A stretch of DNA of 64,000 bases, taken from Rhizobium etli CFN 42. Its GTDB lineage: Bacteria > Pseudomonadota > Alphaproteobacteria > Rhizobiales > Rhizobiaceae. Positions 1-8,808 of this stretch are shown here, piece after piece (position 1 is the first letter of the stretch; each line of letters begins with the position of its first letter). The notes below the pieces were generated by a model. The model saw only the letters and a list, made by a program, of their open reading frames with translations. It did not search any database and was not told where the DNA came from. Location of the stretch: assembly GCF_000092045.1 (NCBI RefSeq), contig NC_007761.1, forward strand, positions 871,001 through 935,000, written 5' to 3'. The position numbers and the translations under genes were made by a program.

Positions 1-217
1 ATTCTTCTCTTCCTTTTCCCGGCAAAAACGCCTATGAACCGGCCCGATGAGAAAATTTCGGCTGGCGATCACGATACGAATTATCGGCCCGGCCTTCCGC
101 GCGCGCTAAGCGGCCGGGAGGTCCGGGTTTTCGGCGCTTGGATACGAGCGCTTCCGTCACCAGCTTTTTCACGCCGTTGCGCCCCTTTCCCGGGCCGCCA
201 GAAACGATTGTCCCGAT
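1..217. other. Window edge and leader of ileS
   Basis: No gene can be supported here. The reading frames that cross it run on antisense to ileS or end in it without a recognisable domain. The 3' end of an upstream gene may lie in the first 50 bases, but too little is present to identify it. The rest is the untranslated leader of ileS; I see no riboswitch-like or T-box-like structure. Confidence 0.5.
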
Positions 218-3124
218 ATGACCGACACAGCCGAAAAGATCGATTACTCGAAGACCCTCTATTTGCCCGAAACCGATTTCCCCATGCGCGCCGGCCTGCC
301 GCAGAAGGAGCCGGAGCTCGTCAAGCGCTGGCAGGAGATGGATCTCTACAAGAAGCTGCGGGCCTCTGCCGCCGGCCGCGAAAAATTCGTCCTGCACGAC
401 GGGCCGCCCTATGCCAACGGCAACATCCATATCGGCCATGCGTTGAACAAGATCCTCAAGGACGTCATCAACCGTTCGTTCCAGATGCGCGGGTACGACG
501 CCAACTACGTTCCCGGCTGGGATTGCCACGGCCTGCCGATCGAATGGAAGATCGAGGAGGAGAACTATCGCGCCAAGGGCAAGGCCAAGCCTGATCTCAA
601 GGAGCCGGCGGCGATGATCGAGTTCCGCCGCGAGTGCCGCGCCTATGCCGAAAAATGGATCAAGGTCCAGGGCGACGAGTTCCAGCGCCTCGGCATCGTC
701 GGCGATTTCGACAACCCGTATCTGACGATGAATTTCCACGCGGAAAGCCGCATCGCCGGCGAGCTCTTGAAGATCGCCGCAAGCGGCCAGCTCTATCGCG
801 GCTCCAAGCCGATCATGTGGTCGGTGGTCGAGCGCACCGCGCTGGCCGAAGCCGAAGTCGAATATCACGACTATGAGAGCGATACGATCTGGGTAAAATT
901 CCCTGTCGGGAAAGGTCCCGATGGCGTGAAGGATGCCTTCGTCGTCATCTGGACGACGACGCCCTGGACGATCCCCGGCAACCGGGCGATCGCCTATTCC
1001 TCGCGCGTTGCCTACGGCCTCTATGAAGTCACGGCTGCCGAGAATGATTTCGGGCCCCGTCCGGGCGAGAAGCTGATCTTTGCCGATAAGCTGGCCGAGG
1101 AGTCCTTCGTCAAGGCGAAGCTGCAGTACAAGCGTCTTGCCGATGTTACGGCTGCCGATCTTGCTGCCATCAGCTGCGCCCATCCGCTGAAGGGGCTCGG
1201 CGACGGTTATGAATTCGCCGTGCCGCTGCTCGAGGGCGACCATGTCACCGACGATGCCGGCACGGGCTTTGTTCACACCGCGCCAAGCCACGGCCGCGAG
1301 GACTTCGACGTCTGGACCGCGCATGCCCGCGAGATCGAGGCGCGCGGCATCGAGACCAAGATCCCGTTCCCGGTCGACGACGGCGGCTTCTACACATCGG
1401 ATGCGCCGGGCCTCGAAGGCGGACGTGTCATCGACGACAACGGCAGGAAGGGCGATGCCAATGATCGCGTCATCAAGGCGCTGATCGAGCGTAATGCGCT
1501 CTTTGCCCGCGGCCGTCTGAAGCACCAGTATCCTCATTCCTGGCGCTCGAAGAAGCCGGTGATCTTCCGCAACACGCCGCAGTGGTTCGTCTATATGGAC
1601 AAGACGCTAACTGACGGCACGACGCTGCGCACCCGTGCGCTCAGCGCGATCGACGACACGCGTTTTGTGCCGGCTGCCGGCCAGAACCGTCTGCGCGCCA
1701 TGATCGAACAGCGCCCGGACTGGGTCCTTTCTCGTCAAAGGGCATGGGGCGTGCCGATCTGCGTCTTCGTGGATGAGCACGGCGAAGTCCTGAAGGATGA
1801 TGCCGTCAACCAGCGCATCTTGAATGCCTTCGACGCCGAGGGCGCCGATGCCTGGTTTGCCGAGGGCGCCAAGGAGCGGTTCCTCGGCAACGAGCATGAC
1901 CCGGCCAAGTGGACGCAGGTCATGGATATTCTCGACGTCTGGTTCGACTCGGGCTCGACCCACACCTTCACGCTGGAAGATCGTCCCGACTTGAAATGGC
2001 CGGCCGATCTCTATCTGGAAGGCTCCGACCAGCATCGCGGCTGGTTCCATTCCTCACTCTTGGAATCGGCCGCCACCCGCGGCCGCGCCCCTTATAACGC
2101 CGTCCTCACCCATGGTTTCACCATGGACGAGAAGGGCGAGAAGATGTCGAAGTCGAAGGGCAACGTCACCGCCCCGCAGGAGGTGATGAAGGATGCCGGC
2201 GCCGACATCCTGCGCCTCTGGGTGATGACCTCGGACTATGCCGACGATCTGCGCGTCGGCAAGACGATCATCCAGACCAATGTCGACGCCTATCGCAAGC
2301 TGCGCAACACCATCCGCTGGATGCTCGGCACGCTGGCCCACGACAAGGGCGAGGAAATCGCGCTTGCCGATCTGCCGGAACTGGAGCAGCTGATGCTGCA
2401 CCGGCTGGCCGAACTCGATCAGCTCGTGCGCGAAAACTACGATGCTTTCGACTTCAAGAAGATCGCCCGCGCTCTGATCGATTTCGCCAATGTCGAACTC
2501 TCGGCCTTCTACTTCGACGTCCGCAAGGATGCGCTTTATTGTGACGCGCCGTCGAGCCTGCGCCGGCGCGCCAGCCTGCACGTCATCCGCCAGATCTTCG
2601 ATTGCATGGTGACCTGGCTTGCCCCGATGCTGCCCTTCACCACCGAGGAGGCATGGCTGTCGCGCAATCCGTCCGCCGTTTCCGTGCATCTGGAGCAGTT
2701 CGCCCCGGTTGCCAAGGAATGGCGCAACGATGCCCTGGCCGAGAAGTGGAAGAAGATCCGCGCCGTGCGTTCGGTTGTAACAGGCGCGCTGGAGATCGAG
2801 CGCAAGGACAAGCGCATCGGCTCCTCGCTGGAAGCGGCGCCGGTCGTCCACATCGCCGATGCGGAGCTTCGCAAGGCGCTCGAGGGCCAGGACTTCAGCG
2901 AAGTTTGCATCACCTCGGGCATAACGATCCAGGCGGATGCCGGTCCGGCCGACGCCTTCCGCCTGGCCGAAGTGCCTGATGTCGCGGTCGTGCCGAAGCT
3001 CGCCGAAGGTGTCAAATGCGCGCGCTCCTGGCGCATCACCACCGATGTCGGCTCCGATCCGGATTATCCTGATGTCTCGGCGCGCGACGCTGCGGCACTG
3101 CGCGAACTCGGCATCCGCGCCTGA
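218..3124 (+). CDS. ileS: Isoleucyl-tRNA synthetase
   Basis: Charges tRNA(Ile) with isoleucine in the cytoplasm. The 968-residue length fits bacterial class Ia IleRS. The HIGH motif appears in the N-terminal catalytic half as [11 protein letters not shown] (about residues 68-78), followed by the long CP1 editing insertion with [11 protein letters not shown] (about 244-254). The KMSKS loop appears as [10 protein letters not shown] near residue 645. The last ~250 residues are the anticodon-binding region. I see no Cys4 zinc cluster at the C-terminus; the protein ends in ELGIRA. The ATG at 218 opens the conserved N-terminal region, whose first recognisable block is [20 protein letters not shown]. 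It is followed on the same strand by a lipoprotein gene 131 bases downstream. Confidence 0.97.
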   Translation: MTDTAEKIDYSKTLYLPETDFPMRAGLPQKEPELVKRWQEMDLYKKLRASAAGREKFVLHDGPPYANGNIHIGHALNKILKDVINRSFQMRGYDANYVPGWDCHGLPIEWKIEEENYRAKGKAKPDLKEPAAMIEFRRECRAYAEKWIKVQGDEFQRLGIVGDFDNPYLTMNFHAESRIAGELLKIAASGQLYRGSKPIMWSVVERTALAEAEVEYHDYESDTIWVKFPVGKGPDGVKDAFVVIWTTTPWTIPGNRAIAYSSRVAYGLYEVTAAENDFGPRPGEKLIFADKLAEESFVKAKLQYKRLADVTAADLAAISCAHPLKGLGDGYEFAVPLLEGDHVTDDAGTGFVHTAPSHGREDFDVWTAHAREIEARGIETKIPFPVDDGGFYTSDAPGLEGGRVIDDNGRKGDANDRVIKALIERNALFARGRLKHQYPHSWRSKKPVIFRNTPQWFVYMDKTLTDGTTLRTRALSAIDDTRFVPAAGQNRLRAMIEQRPDWVLSRQRAWGVPICVFVDEHGEVLKDDAVNQRILNAFDAEGADAWFAEGAKERFLGNEHDPAKWTQVMDILDVWFDSGSTHTFTLEDRPDLKWPADLYLEGSDQHRGWFHSSLLESAATRGRAPYNAVLTHGFTMDEKGEKMSKSKGNVTAPQEVMKDAGADILRLWVMTSDYADDLRVGKTIIQTNVDAYRKLRNTIRWMLGTLAHDKGEEIALADLPELEQLMLHRLAELDQLVRENYDAFDFKKIARALIDFANVELSAFYFDVRKDALYCDAPSSLRRRASLHVIRQIFDCMVTWLAPMLPFTTEEAWLSRNPSAVSVHLEQFAPVAKEWRNDALAEKWKKIRAVRSVVTGALEIERKDKRIGSSLEAAPVVHIADAELRKALEGQDFSEVCITSGITIQADAGPADAFRLAEVPDVAVVPKLAEGVKCARSWRITTDVGSDPDYPDVSARDAAALRELGIRA

Positions 3125-3255
3125 AGATATTTGCCGGGTGAATTGCCTTTGTGGTGTTCATCCGGTAAAAGCTGCCTGAAAATGGCCGGATTTTTGCGTC
3201 AGGGGGACGGTTGTCCGGTTGGGCAACGATTGCACCGGTGGCTGGAAGGGTTTTC

Positions 3256-3885
3256 ATGTTCGCAACGCATTGGTTCCGTTTGGGCGCCTGCCTGTCTGTT
3301 GTGGTGGCGGGATGCTCCCTGGTGTCCAGCTGCGCCAGCAGCCCGACCTACGGCACCGACAAGACCGCCATGGAGCAGCTGACGGATGACCTCGGCCAGT
3401 CTGTATCGCTGACCGGGCCGGATCCAAAGAACAAGGGCGTCAAGTACACGCCGCGTCCCACGCTGGTTCTGCCGGCTGAGGGGCAGAGAGAAACCCTCGT
3501 TGCCCCGCAGCAGACGGTTGCAACGAAGGACAATCCGCAGTGGCTTGAGTCGCCGGAGGAAACCCGCGCCCGCCTCGTTTCCGAGGCCGACGCAAACTCC
3601 GACAATCCGAACTATCGCTCGCCGCTTGCCAGCTCCGCCATCGAAGGCGGCCGGCGCACCACGGAAGCCCAGACCCAGGCGTATCGCGAAGCCCGCGCCC
3701 TGCAGAAGGGCTCCTACGTCGATCAGCGCCGCTATATTTCCGACCCGCCGCCCGGGTACCGCACCGTCGACGACCCGGCAAAGCTCGACGATGTCGGCGA
3801 GCCGGAGCTCAAGAAGCAGAAGAAGCGCAAGAAGGACGCTGCGATCGCCAACAGCGGCAAGCAGTGGTGGAACTTCCTGCAGTAG
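3256..3885 (+). CDS. Putative lipoprotein of unknown function
   Basis: A 209-residue exported protein that I cannot assign to a characterised family. The N-terminus MFATHWFRLGACLSVVVAGC has a short positively charged start, a hydrophobic core and a lipobox (VVAGC), so the mature protein probably begins at Cys20 and is membrane anchored. The rest is polar, rich in Pro, Arg and Lys, and ends in a basic stretch (KKQKKRKKDA) before a Trp pair. The ATG at 3256 is preferred over one 45 bases upstream because it gives a clean signal peptide. It lies in the ileS direction and may be read with it. A hairpin repeat follows at 3899. Confidence 0.75.
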   Translation: MFATHWFRLGACLSVVVAGCSLVSSCASSPTYGTDKTAMEQLTDDLGQSVSLTGPDPKNKGVKYTPRPTLVLPAEGQRETLVAPQQTVATKDNPQWLESPEETRARLVSEADANSDNPNYRSPLASSAIEGGRRTTEAQTQAYREARALQKGSYVDQRRYISDPPPGYRTVDDPAKLDDVGEPELKKQKKRKKDAAIANSGKQWWNFLQ

Positions 3886-3898
3886 CGGCTTCTTCGAC

Positions 3899-3937
3899 GG
3901 GGGTCCGAAGGACGGGTCGAGACCAGTGGCTCGACCC
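3899..3937. repeat. 39-base hairpin repeat, copy 1
   Basis: The segment is the same as 37878-37916 except for one base. Its core forms an 8-bp stem, GGGTCGAG paired with CTCGACCC, around an ACCAGTGG loop. It lies between the convergent lipoprotein and tadA genes. It is a dispersed intergenic repeat and could also act as a weak bidirectional stop, but no T-run follows. Confidence 0.7.
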
Positions 3938-3994
3938 CGGCAAGGGTTAGGGTGAGGGGCAATCGGCGCAGAGCCGATAGCCGTGCGCGCGGGG

Positions 3995-4468
3995 CTACAG
4001 CGCCTCTCTCTTCTGCGAAAAGAACGTCCGCAGAATTTCAGCCGACTGAACCTCGTTGAAGCCGGAATAGACCTCCGGGGCGTGGTGGCAGGTCGGCTGC
4101 GCATAGAATCGCACGCCATTGTCGACGGCGCCGCCCTTCGGGTCCTCGGCGCCGTAATAGAGCCTGCGGATACGCGCAAACGAGATGGCTGCCGAGCACA
4201 TGGTGCAAGGCTCAAGCGTCACGTAGAGATCGGCCCCGGCAAGGCGCTCCTGGCCGAGCGCTTCGCAGGCGAGCCGGATCGCGGCGATTTCGGCATGTGC
4301 GGTCACGTCATTGCGCTCGCGCGTGCGGTTTCCCGAGCGCGAAACGGCGATACCGTCGATGACGACGACGGCGCCGATCGGTACTTCGCCGCGTTCGCCG
4401 GCGGCGCGCGCCTCTTCGAGCGCCATCTCCATGAAACGATTTGTCTTCACGATCGCACGAATTTCCAC
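3995..4468 (-). CDS. tadA: tRNA(adenine34) deaminase / CMP-dCMP deaminase family
   Basis: Converts adenosine to inosine at wobble position 34 of tRNA(Arg). The 157-residue protein has the zinc-dependent deaminase signature HAEIAAI (His ligand and catalytic Glu) and PCTMCSAAI (two Cys ligands), with EVPIGAVVV upstream as in TadA. The start is uncertain: the frame opens with GTG at 4468, but a GTG at 4450 or the ATG at 4432 would also keep the conserved core, and none has a strong ribosome-binding site. It is convergent with the lipoprotein gene and divergent from the pseudouridine synthase gene. A free cytosine/guanine deaminase is possible, but the motif pattern fits TadA better. Confidence 0.9.
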   Translation of the reverse strand: MEIRAIVKTNRFMEMALEEARAAGERGEVPIGAVVVIDGIAVSRSGNRTRERNDVTAHAEIAAIRLACEALGQERLAGADLYVTLEPCTMCSAAISFARIRRLYYGAEDPKGGAVDNGVRFYAQPTCHHAPEVYSGFNEVQSAEILRTFFSQKREAL

Positions 4469-4522
4469 TTAACCGCAGATGCGTGACCTGATAGACAGGC
4501 CCAAAAGGCAGGCAAACAACAA

Positions 4523-6409
4523 ATGACATCCAAAGACAAGCCAAAACGCCCGGGCGCAAAGCCCTATTCACGCGACGGCGGGACAAAGGCCGGCCTGAAA
4601 GCGGGAGACGCCAAGCCGGCAAAGGCTGCAACCGCGCCCCCGGCTGCGGCCGAAACCGAGAGCGAGGCCAAGGCTGAACGCATTTCCAAGGTGATGGCGC
4701 GCGCAGGCGTCGCCTCCCGCCGCGACATCGAGCGCATGATCATGGAAGGCCGCGTGACGCTGAACGGCAAGGTTCTCGACACGCCCGTCGTCAACGTCAC
4801 GCTTGCCGACCGGATCGAGGTCGACGGCGTGCCGATCCGCGGCATCGAACGCACCAGGCTCTGGCTCTATCATAAGCCGGCCGGTCTCGTGACCACCAAT
4901 GCCGATCCGGAAGGCCGGCCGACCGTTTTCGACAACCTGCCGGAAGAATTGCCGCGTGTCATGTCGATCGGCCGCCTCGACATCAACACCGAAGGCCTGC
5001 TGCTGCTGACCAATGACGGCGGTCTTGCCCGCGCCCTCGAACTGCCGGCGACGGGCTGGTTGAGGCGCTATCGTGTGCGCGCCCATGGCGAGATCGATCA
5101 GGAAGCGCTCGACAAGCTGAAGGATGGCATCGCCGTCGATGGCGTGCTCTACGGCTCGATCGAGGCAACGCTCGACCGCACGCAGGGCTCGAATGTCTGG
5201 ATCACCATGGGTCTTCGCGAAGGCAAGAACCGTGAGATCAAGAACGTGCTCGGCGCTCTCGGCCTCGACGTCAACCGTCTGATCCGCATCTCCTATGGGC
5301 CGTTCCAGCTCGGCGACTTGCCTGAAGGCCATGTCGTCGAAGTGCGCGGGCGCACACTGCGCGACCAGCTCGGCCCACGGCTCATCGAGGAAGCCAAGGC
5401 CAATTTCGACGCGCCGATCTATAACGCCCCGGCCGTTGCCGCCGAGGAAGAGACTGAGGCTGCGGCGCCGGAGAAGCGTGAGCGGCCGCGCCGCGACGAG
5501 GACAAGCGCGAGCGAGCGCTGAGCCGCCTCGACACCAAGCGCGACGATCGCCGCGGCGCGGGGCGCAGAGATGACGATCGCCGCGACGGCGGCCGTAAGG
5601 ATGACGACAAGCCGAAGCGTTCCCAGCCGCCCGGCCAGCGGCGCAGCGCCAATGTCTGGATGGCGCCGGGCGCACGGCCGCTCGGCGAAAAGGCAGCGGC
5701 CAAGGCTGCCAAGAATGCGCAGGCCGCACGCCGGCGCGGCGAGCAGCCAGCGGCAAAGACCAATGCTTTCGATCGCATCGAGGATCGTCCGCGCACGCAG
5801 ATCAATCGCGTGCGCGAAGAGGACGGCGAATGGATCCGCTCGAGCGAACAGCCCCGCCGCAAGGATGAGGACGAAGGCTTTAGCCGCAAGCGCTCTTTCG
5901 GCGATCGTCCTTCGCGAGGCGAGCGGCCCTTCGGCGACAAGCCACGTGGCGATCGCAGGCCGCGTGCGGATGGCGACGAGCGTCCGCGTGCCGCCAGGGC
6001 CTCCGCCGGCGAGGGTCGTTCGGAGCGCCCGCGCGGCGACCGCCCGTTCGGCGATCGTCCCTCGCGTGGAGATCGGCCTTTTGGCGACAAGCCGCGCGGT
6101 GATCGCCGGCCGCGCGAGGAGGGTGATGAGCGTCCGCGGGCAGCCAGAAGCTTTGCCGGCGAGGGGCGCTCCGAGCGCCCGCGTGGCGAGCGATCTTTTG
6201 CGGGCAAGTCCGCAGGCGGCAAGCCTTCCAGCGACAAGCCTCGCGGCAAGGGATTCGGCGCAAAGCCGGGCGGATCCAAGAGTTTCTCCGGTAAGCCGAA
6301 GGGCAAGCCGGGCAGTGACAGGCCGGGCGGCGACAGGCCTGCGGGCGGCCTGTCCAGAGGTGGTGCGAGAGGAAAGGGAATGACGCGCGGTGCGGATCGT
6401 CGGCGGTGA
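4523..6409 (+). CDS. RluB/RsuA-type pseudouridine synthase with long basic tail
   Basis: Predicted to isomerise a uridine in 23S rRNA. An S4 RNA-binding domain (about residues 53-100, RISKVMARAGVASRRDIERM) is followed by the pseudouridine synthase domain with GRLDINTEG (about 151-159), which carries the catalytic Asp. The family is usually 250-300 residues. Here the fold ends near residue 295 and is followed by ~330 residues of low-complexity Arg/Gly/Asp/Pro sequence, including two adjacent 50-residue repeats (residues 459-508 and 509-558, bases 5897-6196). Such tails are known on alphaproteobacterial RluB relatives and probably add RNA affinity. The end overlaps rsmD by 20 bases. Confidence 0.92.
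   Translation: MTSKDKPKRPGAKPYSRDGGTKAGLKAGDAKPAKAATAPPAAAETESEAKAERISKVMARAGVASRRDIERMIMEGRVTLNGKVLDTPVVNVTLADRIEVDGVPIRGIERTRLWLYHKPAGLVTTNADPEGRPTVFDNLPEELPRVMSIGRLDINTEGLLLLTNDGGLARALELPATGWLRRYRVRAHGEIDQEALDKLKDGIAVDGVLYGSIEATLDRTQGSNVWITMGLREGKNREIKNVLGALGLDVNRLIRISYGPFQLGDLPEGHVVEVRGRTLRDQLGPRLIEEAKANFDAPIYNAPAVAAEEETEAAAPEKRERPRRDEDKRERALSRLDTKRDDRRGAGRRDDDRRDGGRKDDDKPKRSQPPGQRRSANVWMAPGARPLGEKAAAKAAKNAQAARRRGEQPAAKTNAFDRIEDRPRTQINRVREEDGEWIRSSEQPRRKDEDEGFSRKRSFGDRPSRGERPFGDKPRGDRRPRADGDERPRAARASAGEGRSERPRGDRPFGDRPSRGDRPFGDKPRGDRRPREEGDERPRAARSFAGEGRSERPRGERSFAGKSAGGKPSSDKPRGKGFGAKPGGSKSFSGKPKGKPGSDRPGGDRPAGGLSRGGARGKGMTRGADRRR
5897..6196 (+). repeat. In-frame tandem repeat, 2 x 150 bases
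   Basis: Two adjacent 150-base units (5897-6046 and 6047-6196) encode 50-residue copies. Each begins FGDRPSRG, passes through GDKPRGDRRPR and ends near GRSERPRG. The copies differ at only a few residues. The reading frame is kept, so this is an expansion of the disordered tail rather than an insertion. Confidence 0.85.
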
Positions 6410-6950
6410 GTTTCGCGGACGGCCTCTCGCCGTGCCAAAATCCAACGATATCCGGCCGACTGCCGACCGGACGCGCGAGAGCCTGTTCAACATCTTGAGC
6501 CATGCCTATCCGGAATGCGTCGACGGCACCCGGATCCTCGATCTTTTTGCTGGAACCGGCGCCGTCGGCCTCGAGGCGGTCTCGCGCGGCTGTCGGCATG
6601 CGCTGTTCGTGGAAAACAGCGTCGAAGGCAGGGCGCTGCTCTGGGAAAATATCGATGCGCTCGGCCTGCACGGCCGCACGCGCATCCTGCGCCGCGATGC
6701 CACCGATCTCGGCAGCGTCGGCAACCTCGAGCCTTTCGACGTGCTCTTTGCCGATCCGCCCTATGGCAAAGGTCTCGGCGAGAAGGCAATGGCGGCGGCC
6801 GCCGTTGGCGGCTGGCTGAGACCGGGTGCGATAGCGGTGCTTGAAGAACGCGCCGACATTGTCGTTTCCGTCCATTCTTCCTATGTCTTCCTCGAAAGCC
6901 GCATCTTTGGCGATACGAGGGTGCATTTCTTCCGATATCAGCCGCAATAA
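6390..6950 (+). CDS. rsmD: 16S rRNA (guanine966-N2)-methyltransferase
   Basis: Methylates G966 of 16S rRNA using S-adenosylmethionine. The 186-residue protein begins MRIVGGEFRGRPL, typical of RsmD, and contains RPTADRTRESLFNIL, the SAM-binding LDLFAGTGAVGLEA, and the catalytic FADPPYGKG motif (NPPY type). The start is GTG at 6390, inside the last codons of the pseudouridine synthase gene, with an AGGAAAGGGAA purine tract upstream. The overlap implies translational coupling of two rRNA-modifying enzymes. The patatin-like gene follows within 14 bases. Confidence 0.94.
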   Translation: MRIVGGEFRGRPLAVPKSNDIRPTADRTRESLFNILSHAYPECVDGTRILDLFAGTGAVGLEAVSRGCRHALFVENSVEGRALLWENIDALGLHGRTRILRRDATDLGSVGNLEPFDVLFADPPYGKGLGEKAMAAAAVGGWLRPGAIAVLEERADIVVSVHSSYVFLESRIFGDTRVHFFRYQPQ

Positions 6951-6963
6951 GCGGGAGTGGGGC

Positions 6964-7845
6964 GTGCAGCAGGCAGAATTCATCAGTCCGAAACTGCCTG
7001 CGATCAGCGATCTTCCGACGGTCGCGGTTGCTTTCGGCGGCGGCGGTGCGCGCGGACTTGCCCATATCCACATCATCGAGACGCTCGACGAGCTCGGCAT
7101 CCGCCCGGTGGCGATATCGGGCTCGTCGATGGGTGCGATCATGGGGGCCGGCATGGCCGCCGGCATGTCCGGGGCCGAAATCCGCGAACATGCGCTGACG
7201 ACAGTCGGCAATAAGACGGCGGTCGTCGCCCGCATTTGGGGCATGAGGCCGACAACGGTGCGCGATGCGGTGGCCAAGGGCATCCGCATCGGCCAGTTCA
7301 ATCTGGAGCGGATCCTCAAGGCCTTCCTGCCGTCAGAACTGCCGGCCCGCTTCGAGGATCTGCTGGTGCCGATGAAGGTGATCACCACCGATTATTACGG
7401 TCAGAACGAAGTGATCATCGAAGAGGGCGAGCTTTTTCCGGCACTCGCCGCCTCATCCGCCATCCCCGCCGTCTTCATGCCGGTGCGCCTGCGCGGCCGC
7501 GTGATGATCGATGGCGGCATCAGCAATCCGGTGCCCTATGAACCCCTGATGGATCTTGCCGACATCGTCGTCGGCATCGATGTCGTCGGCGCGCCGGAAG
7601 GCGACGGCACCCATATTCCGAACCGCATGGAAAGCATCTTCGGTTCCGGCCAGTTGATGATGCAGACGGCGATCTCGCTGAAGCTGAAGCTCTGCCGGCC
7701 GCACATCTTCCTGCGTCCGGCGGTTGGCCGCACCGGCGTGATGGATTTCCTCAAGGCCAGGGAAGTGCTCGCCATGTCGGTCGGCGTCAAGGACGAGCTG
7801 AAATTCGCCCTCGACCGCGAGATCGAAGCACGGCTAAAGCGCTAG
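6964..7845 (+). CDS. Patatin-like phospholipase (RssA/YchK type)
   Basis: A predicted serine acyl hydrolase of 293 residues. The oxyanion loop [11 protein letters not shown], the nucleophile elbow SGSSMGA (GxSxG) and the DGG motif ([11 protein letters not shown]) that supplies the catalytic Asp are all present. The frame is open upstream to 6841, but that part lies inside rsmD. A GTG at 6964, just after the rsmD stop and behind a GCGGGAGTGG purine tract, gives a normal family start. The substrate is unknown. The 3' end overlaps the convergent EVE-domain gene by 12 bases. Confidence 0.88.
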   Translation: MQQAEFISPKLPAISDLPTVAVAFGGGGARGLAHIHIIETLDELGIRPVAISGSSMGAIMGAGMAAGMSGAEIREHALTTVGNKTAVVARIWGMRPTTVRDAVAKGIRIGQFNLERILKAFLPSELPARFEDLLVPMKVITTDYYGQNEVIIEEGELFPALAASSAIPAVFMPVRLRGRVMIDGGISNPVPYEPLMDLADIVVGIDVVGAPEGDGTHIPNRMESIFGSGQLMMQTAISLKLKLCRPHIFLRPAVGRTGVMDFLKAREVLAMSVGVKDELKFALDREIEARLKR

Positions 7846-8322
7846 ATTATCTAGATTATATTGAGCTGGAACCGCTGAATGCGCCCGGTCGATATGCATG
7901 AGCGGTCGGCCGAGCATCGCTTCGGCTATGAGCTCGGCATCGTCACCGGTGATTTCGAAGAGGCCGAAGCGCAGTCGATAGCCCCAGCTTGCCCGGTCGC
8001 TGGTGAAAGACAGCCGGTCGAGCAGTGGCCGTATGGGTGTTTCCATGGCCTGCCACCAGAAGACATCGCGTCTCCAGGGATGAAAGCCCGGGTGAACCTC
8101 CACCTGATATGCCTCGGTTTCCTTGACCACGCCAACTGCCGTGAACGCCTGCAGCCGATCCTTGCCGCCAAACGTCTCGGTCGGCGAATAGTAGATGACG
8201 CGGTCGCCGGGCGCGCTACGCTTCAGGGGAGCAGCCTTGCCATGACAGACCTGCATGAAACCGGCTTCGCGCCCGATGCGGACATGGTTCGCTGATGCCA
8301 CCGCGATCCAATTGCGGCACAC
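7834..8322 (-). CDS. EVE domain-containing protein
   Basis: A 162-residue protein consisting of one EVE (PUA-like) domain. The N-terminus has the family pattern [14 protein letters not shown], then the middle [16 protein letters not shown], and near the C-terminus the RFGLFEI strand. EVE domains bind modified bases or nucleotides and are related to YTH domains; the target here is unknown. The start at 8322 follows the VOC gene stop at 8326 by three bases, so the two form a minus-strand pair. The stop overlaps the convergent patatin-like gene. Confidence 0.85.
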   Translation of the reverse strand: MCRNWIAVASANHVRIGREAGFMQVCHGKAAPLKRSAPGDRVIYYSPTETFGGKDRLQAFTAVGVVKETEAYQVEVHPGFHPWRRDVFWWQAMETPIRPLLDRLSFTSDRASWGYRLRFGLFEITGDDAELIAEAMLGRPLMHIDRAHSAVPAQYNLDNLAL

Positions 8323-8325
8323 GGT

Positions 8326-8697
8326 TCAGCCCTCCGCCACGTTGTAGACGCGCAGGCGGTGTCCGTCGGGATCGGCGGCGACAAAGGTGCGGCCGAAGTC
8401 GAGGTCGGTCGGCGGGACCAGAATGGTCGCGCCCTTGCCCTGCCATTCGGCGTACAGTGCGTCGACCATTTCTGCCGTCGCAACCTTGAACCCGACGTCG
8501 CAGCCACCGCCCGACGCTGTCGGCGCCGGCTCAACGCCCGCCTTACCCCACAGTCCAAGAGCCAGACCCGAAGGCAGAATGAACATGGCGAAGGTCTGAC
8601 TGGTTTCAACGGGATCCTGCCCGAGCAGTTGCTGATAAAAGCTGGCGCTCTTCGGCGCGTCGGTTACGAAAAGCAGAATGCTGTTGCCGTCGATCAT
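8326..8697 (-). CDS. VOC-family protein (glyoxalase/bleomycin-resistance fold)
   Basis: A 123-residue protein with one vicinal oxygen chelate domain: a first beta-alpha module (ILLFVTDAPKSASFYQQLLG) and a second ending in DPDGHRLRVYNVAEG. The DPDGH stretch is typical of the family. The function could be dioxygenase, glyoxalase or binding protein; sequence alone does not decide. It is directly upstream of the EVE gene on the same strand. Confidence 0.82.
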   Translation of the reverse strand: MIDGNSILLFVTDAPKSASFYQQLLGQDPVETSQTFAMFILPSGLALGLWGKAGVEPAPTASGGGCDVGFKVATAEMVDALYAEWQGKGATILVPPTDLDFGRTFVAADPDGHRLRVYNVAEG

Positions 8698-8808
8698 GGT
8701 GAAGCCTCCTTTGTCGCTCTGGAGGACTTCTACCGACGTCTGCTGACAAATTCTGGCAGTAGCGTTCGCGTTTCGATCTGCTCCGATGCGGCGCGTTTCG
8801 GAGTCTCC

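Noticed and set aside
32..1537. 501-codon minus-strand frame opposite ileS
   Set aside because: It is antisense to a certain gene and has no domain. Long antisense frames are common in GC-rich coding DNA.
5897..6196. Tandem repeat considered as a CRISPR array
   Set aside because: The 150-base units are coding, contiguous and without spacers; no cas gene is in the window.
4568..6493. 641-codon minus-strand frame opposite the pseudouridine synthase
   Set aside because: Low-complexity Ala/Arg/Leu product, a mirror of the repetitive basic tail on the plus strand.
6964..8322. Patatin-like lipase next to an EVE-domain protein as a possible defence system
   Set aside because: The lipase is of the housekeeping RssA type and is coupled to rsmD, the genes are convergent, and no cyclase, nuclease or toxin partner is nearby.
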